Source of the DNA: Ligustrum vulgare
Lineage: Eukaryota; Streptophyta; Magnoliopsida; Lamiales; Oleaceae
Assembly (NCBI GenBank): GCA_963555705.1
Contig: OY743190.1
Location: 11,507,501-11,571,500 of the forward strand
Reading direction: 5' to 3'
DNA: 64,000 nt
Positions 1 through 10,932 of the stretch are shown here, piece by piece. The position numbers were made by a program, and so were the translations under genes. The notes under the pieces were generated by a model. That model had not been told where the DNA came from. It made no database searches and worked only from the letters and a program-made list of their open reading frames with translations. Numbering within the stretch: position 1 is the stretch's first letter; every line of letters starts with the position of its first letter.

Positions 1-1640
1 GAAAAATTAGGCTCTACACTATTTATCCCTACCCTCAATTGAAAAAAATCAAAATTTTAAAGCATTTAGATTTATATGTAATATTATATTTCTCTCTCTT
101 CTCTCACCGTTAAATTCTCTCTCTCTCTCTCAATCAATATTATTTTTTCTCTTTCCAATCTTTTCTCTTTCCTATCTCTAAAAAATTCCCTATCAAGTGT
201 AAAACTCTCACCATTCCGATGAATTTAGATCTAAATTGTGAAAATCCTAACAATGAAAAACTTAACACACCCACTACTCATCAGAAGCAGGAGAAAGGGG
301 TTTTCTTGCCAAAAGGTTTTGAAACTGGATTGTGGTGGCTGTGGGGAGTGGTCACTCCCTGATTGATCCTCCATGTCACCACCGAAAAATGCTTCCGCCG
401 TCCTCACCGCTGCGTTTTGATATTTTTGTCTTTTGGGGAATGATATATTAAGATAAGTTTTAGGATTTATTTCTATAATCTATTTGCCAGCCGTCGCGAC
501 CAAAAGGATGCCTACTTGCGCAGAAGGAAGTCTGCCGCTCGTAGAAGACCGGCTATTATGCAAAAGGTCTCACCGCACATAAGGTAACCACTTAGAAGGC
601 AGTCGTTGGAAATCTGTCGTGCAGGCTGTCGCGTTCGACGATGGTGCTTCCAATCTGAATGTGTTAAGGATTATTAATTCGCCTACTGCAGCGGGCGGTG
701 GTGGTGTCGAGGTAGAGGAGTAGCTTCCAGTAGAGATCTTCCATTTCCGGCGATGGTAGGCGACGGCTCCGACGGCAGTGTATGGCTCCACTCAAGCTTC
801 ACATGTTATTTTGCTTGTTTTCCTACTGTCATTATGTGCATTTATCTGCATTTCACTTTCACTCAGTCTGAGTGGCACTGGACTTGAGGTTCCTACTGGT
901 TAAAAGTGAAGACAGGAAGTGGATGAATTTTTTATCAAATTGGAAAAGAAATTTTCAATGTTTGAAGTGTTAATTTGTATTTGGATTTTGTGTTGGTATT
1001 TTGTAATATAACATATCATTATAGCAAGTTTTAGAAATTAATTTCCCAGTATGAAGTGTTGATTTGATTGTAATTTCTTGTTGTTCTTAATTGTAATTGC
1101 ATCATGTCTTTGTGCTGAAATTTTTATGAACATTACAAGGCATTACAAAGTATTACTGAACATTACGACACAACATTATAAGGATTATAATGTTACATAA
1201 ATTACAATTACACAACATTACAATAACTGTAACACTGCTTCAATTTGAACCGACACGAAAAAAATAATTGTAATTAATATTACACAACTGTGGTCGTAAA
1301 TTAAAACACGTTACACAGTATTACAGAACGATAACTATTAATTAATGACTCTGGAAGATTTTTTGGAATATTATAAATGCCTAAATTAATCCATACACAA
1401 ATGGTAACTACCTCCTAATTAATAGGTTTCATATCTATTTAAAAAAATCAAATAAAATACACTCTCTCCCTCCTATATTCTGGTATTTTTCTAAAATTAG
1501 GGATCAAAATTATGTAATATTACGAATAATTTCAAAAGTCAGTATTTTTCAATTACAGAGCATTACACCTAGGTAGTTACGTAATTTTTCCTTTTTAAAT
1601 CCAGTGCCTCACTGGGCTTATGGAGGATCCATCTCGGACC
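1..1640. other. Non-coding, no supported gene
   Basis: AT-rich sequence with a CT-rich tract near 85-137. The stretch 480-800 is more GC-rich, but its longest reading frame (minus, 570-791) has only compositional bias and no recognisable domain. Between about 1128 and 1330 the motif CATTAC recurs many times at irregular spacing. I see no transposon ends here. Confidence 0.5.
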
Positions 1641-1649
1641 ACACTTGAG

Positions 1650-1825
1650 GTTCTCTAGAAAAGCTTGATGAATCCTAGAAACTGATCATCCTTAGGCTTC
1701 GGAATAATGAATTTGACTTTCATCAAGGAAAAGGAAGCACTTGTACAAAGGTAGTCCCCAGTTCTCGAGAAAAGTTTGATGAATTCTAGAAACTGACCAT
1801 TCTTGGGTTTCAGAATAATTATACA
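1650..1825 (+). repeat. Direct duplication of a ~60-bp block
   Basis: The block starting GTTCTCTAGAAAAG at 1650 recurs at 1761 as GTTCTCGAGAAAAG, followed by matching sequence through a TCGGAATAAT/TCAGAATAAT motif. The offset is 111 bp and divergence is moderate. No coding potential is evident; it could be part of a decayed LTR or a local duplication. Confidence 0.6.
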
Positions 1826-2094
1826 TTAATGTTACTTGGACTTCGACAAGAAGGTTGATAAAAAATGAAGTGACAACATTGAATATGTTGATTTAAGAGT
1901 TGATGTGATAGGTAACGTGATAGGATTTTGCCACGTGTGCATCGTGTCAACCTTTTTTGTTAAACTACAAGTACAAGTAACATAATTCCATAAGAATTGT
2001 GTATAAAATAGTGTCGATATCTGAGATTTACATATACCACCACTATTGTTATTTCTAATTTGTAAAATTGAAGGATAACATATTCAATTAATCG

Positions 2095-3090
2095 AGACCT
2101 TCATATCGATCTAAAGATCTTGCTATTACGACTTCATTTGAGGTCGCAAAGTCAACCAAGGAAAAGAAAAAAAATACTAAAATGAAATACATTGTTAATG
2201 GATCATTTTAAACGGCTATAATTTTTTATACGATTTAGTAATTCGAAAATAACGTAGTAAAGTATCGTGCGAAAGCTTCACATCAGTATTAAGATATTTC
2301 TATTACAACTTTATTTGAGCCTATAAAATTAAACAAACAAATGAAAGGAAGCCAAAAAAAAATAACAAAATGTTAAGGGATCATTTTAAATGGCTATAAT
2401 TTTTGCTACATTTGATGGTTTTATAATTTGAAAATAATGTAATAAAGTATTGTGTGAAATCGTCATATTGATGTAATGATCTTGCTATACCCCACAAAAC
2501 CAATCAAATGAAAGAAAAATATTACTGAAATATGAAATATATTGTTAATAGATCATTTTAAACGTCTATAACTTTTACTACGATTTAGTAATTAAACAAT
2601 AACGCAGTAAAGTATTGTGTGAAATATTCACATAGATATTAAGATATTACTATTACGATTTTATTTGAGCAATCAAAATTGATCAAACGAAGAAAATGAA
2701 GCAAAAAAAAAAAAAAAAAAAAAAGAATATTAATTAACCATTTTAAATGGCTATAATTTTGCATTTAACGATTTTGTAATTCGAAAATAATGTGAAAGAG
2801 TACTATGTGAAAGCATTAAAATAATATAAAGATTTTGTTATTACGACTTCATTTGAGCCCAAAAATTCAACCAAACGAAAAAAAAAAAAAATCACTAAAA
2901 GAAAAAATACATTATTAAAAGATCATTTTAAATGTCTATAATTTTTACTACAATTTAATAATTCAAAAATAATAATATAGTAAAATATTGTGCGAAAGCT
3001 TCACACCGATATTAAGATATTACTATTACGTATTTATTTTACCCCTCAAAATAACTAAACGAAGGAAAAGAAGTTAAGGAAAAAAGAAGA
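2095..3090 (+). repeat. AT-rich satellite-like tandem array, ~180-bp unit
   Basis: The marker GATCATTTTAAA followed by GGCTATAA (or GTCTATAA) occurs at about 2201, 2379, 2551, 2736 and 2921, giving spacings of 178, 172, 185 and 185 bp. Between markers each unit has the same order: a CGATTTAGTAATTCGAAAATAA motif, an AGTATTGTGTGAAA motif, TATTAAGATATT, a TTTATTTGAGC motif, and an A-rich stretch of variable length. About five and a half diverged copies are present. The 172-185 bp unit is in the range usual for plant satellites. It is not known whether it is a true satellite or an array inside a transposon. Confidence 0.75.
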
Positions 3091-3134
3091 AGCAATAACT
3101 ACAAGACAAGAATAACTGCCAAAAATGAATAGTG

Positions 3135-3149
3135 TTACCCACACTCACT

Positions 3150-3187
<38 letters not shown>

Positions 3188-3475
3188 TATTATATATAAA
3201 TGGCACTTCAATTTTTACTATTCATAAGGCAGAAACACGCTTTCAATTCAAGGCAGAATTGCGTTTTCTCTTTCTCTCTATCTACGTCCTAGAATCTTCC
3301 GCTCCATTCATCACCATCACCATACCCTCGTCTTCCGCTTCTGCTTTTGTAAAAATCGTCTTCCATTTCATCCCGTCTCCGGACATCTAAAACCGTATAC
3401 ACGTCGTGAAATCTGCTTCAAAATGTATGTTTCTTCGATTATTCGTTTCCTCTGTTGATTGTTTTCTTTCCCCCC
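3135..3475 (+). repeat. Left copy of a ~345-bp duplicated block
   Basis: This block (TTACCCACACTCAC, a TA microsatellite, TATATAAATGGCACTTC, then a CT-rich stretch to TTTCTTTCCCC) is repeated almost exactly at 10933-11281. It looks like a Helitron 5' end or promoter and 5' UTR region: TATA-like sequence followed by a pyrimidine-rich leader. Here it runs straight into Tat-element sequence at a poly-C run. In the right copy it runs into the gene-fragment Helitron. The left copy has a (TA)n expansion at 3151-3184. Confidence 0.75.
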
Positions 3476-3482
3476 CCCCCCC

Positions 3483-3710
3483 CAGTCCTTCGTGGATGAT
3501 GCTATTAAGGTGTACAAGACATCCCCTGATTATTTTGAGGGGATAGTTGAGGCGTCATCCGCTCAATATACTAATGGTTTCGAAGCTTGTAAGAGGCAGC
3601 TTTCGAAGAAGAGAGAGGGAGACTGGGATTTCTTACGCGTCGAAGAATTTGACGGTGAGCCAATGGGCGCGGAAGAGGAAAATATTGATGATGGAAATAT
3701 GGAGGATTGA
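3483..3710 (+). CDS. Antisense extra ORF of the Tat retrotransposon (partial)
   Basis: About 75 residues, acidic at the C-terminus, ending in TGA. The visible core includes VDDAIKVYKTSP and YTNGFEACKRQL, a helical pattern I associate with extra ORFs of plant Tat-lineage elements, although I cannot name a Pfam family. The only upstream ATG (3459) lies in the neighbouring duplicated block, so the true start has been lost or displaced. It lies downstream of pol and opposite to it, the position reported for antisense ORFs in Tat-lineage Ty3/gypsy elements. Function is unknown. Confidence 0.45.
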   Translation, partial: QSFVDDAIKVYKTSPDYFEGIVEASSAQYTNGFEACKRQLSKKREGDWDFLRVEEFDGEPMGAEEENIDDGNMED

Positions 3711-4019
3711 CTTGGCCCCGAGTGAATCGTAGTTTTTATTTTATCTTTTGTGGCATGTATCCTAAAGTTCAAGATTTTATTTGTAGTTGTCCTACGAAGG
3801 TACTGTTGCCCCCATTCGGGGCGTACCAGGGACTTGGCTCGCCTTTTTGTCGGATTGCGGCCATGAATTATAGGCTTATAAAATCAGTATCTTAGGTATC
3901 TATTGGCATTGAATGACTCGGATTTGAACTATATCGCACTTTAAATGGCAGTATTAACCTAGCGTTTTCGATCCTTTCTGTTTTGGTGATTGTACTTAAT
4001 TTGGGGTCGTTTCGTGTTT

Positions 4020-4560
4020 GACGGCCATAATGACCCAGTAATCTTGTGTTTTTGAATGGCCGTAGTGATCAAGTATTTTACCTTACTTGGTTGTTTACAA
4101 TCTTGAGTGGCCGATGTGACCTAGTAATTTCCTGTGGTCGGCCGTTTATGTTTTTGAGTGGCCGTTTTGACCCAATAATATACTGTGGTTGGCCGTTTGA
4201 ACTTTTGAGTGGCCGTTTGACTCAGAGATTTACTGTGGTCGGCCGTTTGAATTTTTGAGTGGCCGTTTGACCCATTGATTTACTGTGGTCGGCCGTTTGA
4301 ATTTTTGAGTGGCCGTTTGACCCATTGATTTACTGTGGTTGGCCGTTTGAATTTTCGAGTGGCCGTTTTGACCCAGTAATATACTGTGGTCTGCCGTTTG
4401 AATTTTTGAGTGGCCGTTTGACCCAAAGATTTACTGTGGTCGGCCGTTTGAATTTTTGAGTGGCCGTTTGACCCAGTGATTTACTCTGGTCGACCGTTTG
4501 AATTTTTGAGTGGCCGTTTGACCCAGTGATTTACTGTGGTCGGCCGTTTGCGTGCTATTG
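4020..4560 (+). repeat. 50-bp tandem array in the Tat 3' region
   Basis: About eleven units of roughly 50 bp. Each contains GGCCGTTTGAATTTTTGAGT, then GGCCGTTTGACCCA, then a GATTTACTGTGGTC segment. The GGCCGTTTGA marker recurs at 4211, 4241, 4261, 4291, 4311 and onwards in an alternating 30/20 pattern. The left-hand units (4020-4180) are the most degenerate and the right-hand ones almost identical. It sits between pol and the missing 3' LTR, the region of Tat elements known to spawn tandem repeats. Confidence 0.85.
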
Positions 4561-4739
4561 TAGGAGCGTGTTGAGCTAGTTGTTTTGCTAAGGTCAGCCC
4601 TTTGGGTGTGATGAAGAGAATCAATATTTATTGCCTCCGGAAAATTGAGCATTCAAAATGAAAACTACTGATAATACTTCTTTAAGTTTTGGATATTCCA
4701 CGGCCAAGCCAGCTTTTTGCCACTTAGGTCCTCGAGTTC

Positions 4740-5675
4740 TTAGGTACCATGTTTGATCATCCTTAGCACTTCGTAAGGTCCTTCCCACTTCGCATCCAGT
4801 TTCCCAATCGCATGTCCTGCCGCATCCGCTCTTCTCAATACCAGCTCCCCACTCTGAAGGGCTCTTGGTTGGACCTTTCGATTGTAATACCTCACCATTC
4901 GCTGACGGTATGCTACTGCTCTTAGCTTGACTTCATTCCTTTTTTCGTCCAGGAAATCAAGGTTTTCTTTAGCCATCTCTTCATTCATCATTGGGTTGTA
5001 GTATTGTGCCCTTAAGCTTGGAACTCCTATCTCCATTGGAACAACCGCTTCACTTCCATAGGTTAGGGAAAAAGGTTTTTCCCCGGTAGCTGTTCTTGGT
5101 GTGGTGCGGTATGCCCACAAAATCCCCGGAAGCTCATCTGGCCATCTTCCCTTCGAGCCTTCAATTCCACTCTTTAATGCTCGGAGTAGGTTCTTGTTCG
5201 CTGCTTCCGCCTGTTCGTTTGATTGAGGATAACTAACTGAGGTAAAGAATTGTTTCATATGGAACTCTTCACACCACCTTTTAAGTCCAGATCCTTGAAA
5301 CTATCGCCCGTTGCCTGATATCAATGCCATGGGTATCCCGAAACGGCTGACAATGTTTTTCCACAGGAATTTCTTCACCTCATGCTCATAGATTTTAGCT
5401 ACTGCTTCTGCCTCCACCCATTTGGTAAAATAATCAATGGCTACTATCAGGAATTTGCGTTGTCCCGGGGTAGGCGGGAATGGACCTAGGATATCTATTC
5501 CCCATTGATCGAACAGATGGATGTTGCCATGAAATTGGCAAGATTTGCATTTTCTCACTATCTCTTCTGCGTCTGACTTCATAGTTGGACAGTAATACCC
5601 TTGCCTCAGTACTTTAGCAGCAAGAGTCCTTCCTCCTACGTGTCCACCACAAATACCTTGATGTACTTCTCTCAA
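4740..5675 (-). pseudogene. Tat integrase, interrupted
   Basis: Integrase end of the polyprotein, which would insert element cDNA into chromosomes. The N-terminal zinc-binding part is visible (HQGICGGH, then CKSCQ), followed by WGIDILGPFP with the first catalytic Asp. The second catalytic Asp is lost: ALISGNGR where the family has an Asp after Ser. A TAG stop at 5301-5303 interrupts the same frame. The segment from about 5300 to 4740 continues with SNEQAEAANK (the catalytic Glu region) and the C-terminal domain. A short deletion lies between CQFHGN and QWGID. It is in frame with the RT segment upstream. Confidence 0.85.
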
Positions 5676-5702
5676 AATGTAATCCGCTTCATTTGGGTTT
5701 AA

Positions 5703-7562
5703 TCACTTCAGCAGAGGTTGGGTGAATGAGCACCTGTAAAGTTCATCTTTAAGCATGGTGTACCTGGCACTTTTCTTTGCTATCATCCTCATCTCTTCTT
5801 TTGTAGTTGCTACATAGTTTCCCGTTAGGTAGTCAATTATATCATTCTTCCAGCATTTCTCCTCTTGTTGACTTGCCACCACCAGGGTTTCTTCTACACT
5901 TCGATTTCGGAGCTGCTGCAGAACTACGGTGGCGCCATCATGTAATTGAGTGGAGTTTCCTAATTTTGACAAAGCATCTGCTTCAAAATTTTCCTCTCTA
6001 GGAATTTGCACAATGGTGAAAGATATGAGTTTTGCACACTCTTCTTTTACTTTCTGCAAATATAATCGCATCATGTCATCGCGCGCTTCATATTCTCCAT
6101 TGACCTGCTTCACCACAAATTGGGAGTCACTATATGCAATGATCTTACGGGCTCCTGCATGAACCGTCATTCTGATTCCAACAAGTAGTGCTTCATATTC
6201 AGCTTCATTGTTGGACGCTAAAAATTCGAAACTAAGGGCAAAGTTGTGGATATATCCTGTTGGATCTTTCAGAACTAAACCCGCTCCTGCTCCCTGGAGT
6301 GATGATGATCCATCAACATGTATTGTCGACTCTAGCTCAACAGGTTGTTCCGGTTGATTCTCCCCGTGCGTGCACTCCACTATAAAGTTTGCAAGTGCCT
6401 GTCCTTTTATGGCCGGTCGTGTTTTATAGTCCAACCCATATTCTCCCAATTCGATTGACCATTTGAGCATCCTTCCTGAAACATCCGATTTCTCCAATGT
6501 CTGCAGCAGAGGTTGGTCGGTAAGGACTGTCACTTGGTGCGATTGCAGGTAGTGACGAAGTTTTCTGGCAGTTGTGACAAGGGCCAATGCTACCTTCTCT
6601 GTGGTGGTGTATCTTACTTCGGCTCCATGTAACATTTTGCTCACGTAGTATATGGGTTTCTGTGCTTTCCCTTCTTCTTTCACAAGCACTGAGCTAACTG
6701 CTTCTTCTGATACTACTAAATAGATGTACAAATGGTCCCTTTCATTTGGTTTTGTTAGCAAGGGAGGTGATGATAAATGGTATTTAAGTTTCTCAAGAGC
6801 TTCACTGTATTCGCTTGTCCATTCAAAATTTTTTGATTTTCGCAAGATTTTAAAAAAAGGCATACTTTTTTCGGCTGCACGGGATAGAAATCGGTTGAGT
6901 GCTGCTATTCTTCCAGTGAGCCTCTGGATCTCCTGAATGTTGCGAGGGACTGTCATCTCTTGTATAGCCCTTATCTTGTCTGGGTTGATTTCGATACCTC
7001 GTTCGGATACCATATATCCTAGGAATTTTCCAGAGCGTACTCCGAAGGTGCATTTGGCAGGATTAAGCTTCATCCCAAATGTTTTCATGACTTCAATAGC
7101 CTGCTGTTGATCATGTATGTGGAATCCCCCTTTACGAGTTTTTACCAACATATCTTCAACATATACTTCCATGCTCCTCCCTATTAACCCCTTGAACATT
7201 TGGTTCACCAACCTCTGGTAAGTGGCTCCCGCGTTTTTTAGTTCAAACGACATTACGCGATAGCAATAGATTCTGCTATCAGTTACGAAGCTAGTTATCT
7301 CTTCGTCTTCCGGAGCCATTCGGATTTGATTATACCCTGAAAAAGCGTCCATAAAACTCAACCATTCACATCCTGATGTCGAGTCCACATGTAGGTCGAT
7401 TCTAGGGAGCGGAAACGGATCCTTTGGGCAAGCCCTGTTCAAATCGGTGAAGTCAACACACATCTTCCATGAACCGTTGGCTTTAGGTACTAGTACAATG
7501 TTTGCCAACCACTCTGGGTACTTGACTTCGCGAATGTATCCAGCTTCTAAGAGTTTGTCCAC
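5703..7562 (-). pseudogene. Tat reverse transcriptase, RNase H and second RNase H
   Basis: About 619 codons. The RT core shows SFMDAFSGYNQIRM (first catalytic Asp) and GATYQRLVNQMF. The active-site box reads YVEDM instead of YVDDM, so one of the paired aspartates is Glu. The gypsy RNase H follows (KPIYYVSKMLHGAE, TTTEKVALAL, LTDQPL). A second RNase H comes next, with HVDGSS, NNEAEYEALL, YSDSQFVVKQ and NFEADALSKL. The presence of two RNase H domains marks the Tat lineage. A TGA at 5703-5705 cuts it from the integrase in the same frame, and a frameshift near 7600 (a T run) separates it from the protease segment. Confidence 0.9.
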
Positions 7563-8820
7563 TTTTTGTTTTGCAATTTTTGATCTGTCTGCCCCCGTGA
7601 ACCTTTTTTTTCTGCTTCTTCGGTCTTATCTCTGGATCCGCTCGTAGATGGTGGCAGGCGATAGAGGGATCGATGCCCGGCATGTCTGTAGGTTTCCATG
7701 CAAAAATTTCCCGGTTCTCAATCAAGAAAGCGCTCAATTTCTGTTCCATCTCTGTGCCGAGGTGGCCACCAATTTTCGTACTTTTGGTCTCATCCTCTTT
7801 GTCTAAGGCCAGCAGTTTTAACACTTCATCTGACGCTACTGTAAATCGTGCCTCTTTGTCTCTCCTTTCAGAGTTTCCCTGGGATGTGGGCTCCTTCTCC
7901 GATGCTAGCATTTTTTGTATATCCGTCACGAAGCATGTTCGTGCTACAGCTTGATCTCCCCTGACTTCCCCTACTCCTTGAGGTGTTGGGAACTTTACTT
8001 TCAGATGGAGGGTGGATGAGATGGCTTGGAATTGATTTAACGTTGGCCTTCCAAGTATGGTATTGTACGGAGATGGAGCCCTGACTACCACGAAGCTTGC
8101 CATCTTTGTTTTTCTTTGTGGTTCTTCTCCCAAAGACACCAGCAAATCTATAACTCCTTCAACCCTGACTATTCCTCCTCCGAAACCGACAAGAGGGGTG
8201 CTTACCGTCCTCAGGTGTCTAGGATCTAATCCCATTTTCTCGTAAGCCGGATAGAATAATACATCTGTGGAACTTCCTGTGTCAACTAAGGTTCGCCTTA
8301 CCTCATAATTTGCTATCATCATGGATATAACAATCGCATCGTTGAGTGGGAAATGAACTCCCATGAGGTCCCTGTCGTTCAAAGTGATCGATTGCTCTTG
8401 CTGGCCACTTATTTGCATTACTTCAGGGTTACCGATACGGTCCCATACAGAAATCCTTTGGCGAATGTCTCGTTGGTAGGCCTTCCTCACTGATCTACTA
8501 TCTCCGCAGGAAGGTCCTCCTAAGAGGACAGCGATAACTCCTCCTTGTGGATTATTTTTCTGAGGTTGAGTGCGATCGGGTGATCTCCGCTCGAGATGGG
8601 TGTGTTGCCCTCTATCCTCCATATCTCTTTCCTTCCTAATAAATTTTCCCAAATATCCCGATCTGATCAAGCGTTCAACCTCGTCTTTCATTTGGTAGCA
8701 ATCCTCTGTTCGATGTCCTGGCCCCTTATGAAACCAGCAATATGCATCGTTCACAGGGCGACGCCCATCATCCCTTATTGGCTTTGGCCATGTGACAATG
8801 CCCTTGTGGGATACCGACAT
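7483..8820 (-). pseudogene. Tat gag C-terminus and aspartic protease
   Basis: Starts in the end of gag: YCWFHKGPGHRTEDC resembles a zinc knuckle, followed by a basic stretch. The retropepsin follows, with RRTLVDTGSSTDVLF (catalytic DTGS intact) and NTILGRPTLNQF near its end. It then enters the linker before RT (REIFAWKPTDMPGIDP). The tail of this frame after PEIRPKKQKKK is out of register; the RT continues in another frame from about 7600, so a one-base indel in the T run near 7600 is likely. The same frame can be read upstream of 8820 into gag-like sequence. Confidence 0.85.
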
Positions 8821-8989
8821 GACAGCTTCTTGTAATGAGGCGTTAATGGGCGTGTAATTCTGATATTTGCCTCGAAAATCTCTATTTGAATCCCGGACTT
8901 TCTGTTTCTTCCGATCTTCTCAAGTGGGCTCTTTCACATCCTTCCTCTTAGCCTGATTGTCGATTCCTTCACTGTCATTAATTGTCCAC

Positions 8990-9694
8990 TTATTTTTCGA
9001 TACCTCTTACTGCTAGCAAATTTTTAAGGAAACAGTCAGAGAAGCTTTCAAGACTAGAGATGGAATTGGGGGGCAACTGAGAGAACCAAGTTTGTGCACT
9101 CCCTTTCAGAGTAGTTAGGAATACTCGACAGGTTATGGCGTCGGGGAAGCCGTAAAGTAACATCATACTGTCGAAACGTTCAAGGTGTTCTTTGGGGTCA
9201 GATACCCCATCATACTCCGGCAGACTAGGCAACTTGAAACTTCTTTGAAGGGATTCATCCAGGATTTCTTGTGTGAACATGTTGGCTCTTTTTTTCTGTT
9301 CTCGAGATTCATCTGGGTAGGACTCGTCTACTGTTCGAACATCTGTTCGCCGGTGGCTCACTTCTAGTGGTTCATCGGGCTCGATTTCCCCGCTTCCTTC
9401 ATGGGTCCCCAAATTCACCTCGGTTGGTTGTAGAGTGGGGGCGTTTTGACCAGCAATGTCTCCACGCCGATCTTGGGCTTCTCTTGCAGCCAATGCAGCA
9501 GCCACCGCCACTCGAATCATTTTGTTGATTTGTTCAGTCGTATGGACCGCCGTGTGCGTCTCTTGATGCAAAGGTGCTTCGCCATGATTTCCTTCTGCAT
9601 GTGGTGCATTCTCTTGTGCTGTTTCACTATTTGGTTGTTGAGGGACACGAGTTTCTGATGGGCCTTCATCCGAAGTTCTTCGAGTTGTTACCAT
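8990..9694 (-). pseudogene. Tat gag N-terminal part
   Basis: 234 codons from an ATG immediately downstream of the PBS-like site. Residues 1-160 are low-complexity and polar; from about residue 165 the capsid-like retrotransposon gag domain begins (KLPSLPEYDGVSDPKEHLERF, AQTWFSQLP). The domain is cut by a stop near 8990, and its second half is missing before the zinc-knuckle segment, so an internal deletion has removed the middle of gag. It would have encoded the particle protein that packages element RNA. Confidence 0.85.
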
Positions 9695-9706
9695 TTTCTT
9701 CTACGT

Positions 9707-9724
9707 GCCCCACGGTGGGCGCTA
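9707..9724 (-). other. Primer binding site of the Tat element
   Basis: On the minus strand the sequence just inside the LTR is TAGCGCCCACCGTGGGGC. This is the GCGCCCACCGTGGGGC signature common after the 5' LTR of Tat elements, here with the first bases altered (TAG for TGG). It lies 3-4 bases from the LTR end at 9728. Confidence 0.65.
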
Positions 9725-9727
9725 AAC

Positions 9728-10612
9728 TGTTGATGTAAAAAAAAAAATTATTAGTAAAAAAATTGTGAATGTCCTCCTCTTTCTCCAAATCTCCCTCTCT
9801 TTGTAGGAGCTTCCCTCTGATTTTCTCTTCCTTCCTTTCCGCCAGCATTGGTCTTCCTTTCCTTCTCTGCGTAGCCCATGATCTTCCTTTCCTTCTGTAC
9901 GTAGCCCATGATCTTCCTTTCCTTCTGTGTGTAGCTCGTGATCTTACTTTCCTTATGTGCACGCTGAATCATCAGGCAATCCCACCATCAACGTACATTA
10001 ATCACGAATATTAATCCCAATTTTGCTGAACTCATGGGACAAACCCAAAATAGATCCTTAATTTAGTTAAACTTCCTTTATGTGTAGCCCAATCATTGGG
10101 ATTCTATTTATGTATGATCACAGCCTTCCTTTAGTAGATATGGAGCTTGGCCTTTTTATTGTATTGGGCCTCGAAAGGGGCCACCAATATTTGAGCTTGT
10201 TTAGTTATAACCATTACAGGGCATATCAACCTTATTGCCCTTTCTAATGTATAAATCGGTAAACAATTCTTCAGGAAAGAGAAAAGTGTGATGTAAGACG
10301 AGCAACGTAAATTAGCTTCACATAAAAGACACGTGTTGCTTTTATTAGGACTCCGTTTACATAGGCTCTAATATATCGTGACATGTTGAAATGAAATTAC
10401 GTGTGCATGTGACCGTTGAACTAAGGTTTATGTGATACCCGATAGAAATTGTGACATGAAAGATTAGATAGATTAATCGTATCCTCATATTTAAACATTT
10501 ATTTTCTCAAGAAGTTATACGACTTATTATCTGTTGACCCCCTAGTGAATTATTATCAATGTTCATGATCACGTTTACATTGTATTGTCGAAGTAATAAA
10601 GGCATTTTTACA
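9728..10612 (-). repeat. Right LTR of the Tat element (5' LTR in element sense)
   Basis: Begins TGTTGATGTAAAAA next to the PBS and most simply ends at TTTTTACA near 10612, giving about 885 bp with TG...CA ends. A 30-bp repeat (CGTAGCCCATGATCTTCCTT and on) lies at about 9848-9960 in three and a half copies. The outer boundary is uncertain because a hAT-like end (CAGGGGCGGAAC) starts at 10611. Confidence 0.55.
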
Positions 10613-10932
10613 GGGGCGGAACTAGCCATTGGCTTTAGTCTGCCTAGCCGACCAAGGAATTTTTAAAAATTTGACCTTTTTTTTTTAATAATATTATTCA
10701 TCTTTGAATTTTTATTTTATCAAGTTCAAGTGCCCAATAATTTTCTAACTTCTTCAATCCAATCCTACTAGATTTTAGTCATAAGCTCAACTAACTATCC
10801 ACATTTCATCAAAAAACATAAGACACAAGGTTTCTTATGCATTTGCAAACTTTTCCAACCCAAGCCAACTAGGTTTTCTTATGCATTTGCATATTTTTAA
10901 ATAAAACATCGCTCACTCACCTATCTATAAAC
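10611..10932 (+). other. hAT-like terminus and AT-rich filler
   Basis: CAGGGGCGGAACTAG at 10611 resembles a hAT terminal sequence (a similar end is at 25737), but no matching right end is found before the next block. A short direct repeat (TTTCTTATGCATTTGCA) occurs twice near 10831 and 10875. No gene is seen. Confidence 0.35.

Larger units (their letters stand above)
3483..10612 (-). mobile_element. Tat-lineage Ty3/gypsy retrotransposon, degenerate
   Basis: Read on the minus strand, the order is LTR (9728-10612), PBS-like site (9707-9724), gag, protease, RT, RNase H, a second RNase H, integrase, a tandem-repeat 3' region and an antisense ORF. The second, archaeal-type RNase H between the usual RNase H and integrase is diagnostic of the Tat lineage (Ogre/Retand/Tat). 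No second LTR is found on the left; sequence ends abruptly at the poly-C junction near 3476. Several stops and frameshifts and loss of catalytic residues make it non-autonomous. Confidence 0.8.

Noticed and set aside
570..791. 73-codon minus-strand frame
   Set aside because: Only compositional bias (Pro/Ser/Thr-rich), no domain, no splice or promoter context.
4020..4560. CRISPR-like array
   Set aside because: Units are contiguous tandem repeats without unique spacers, in a plant retrotransposon.
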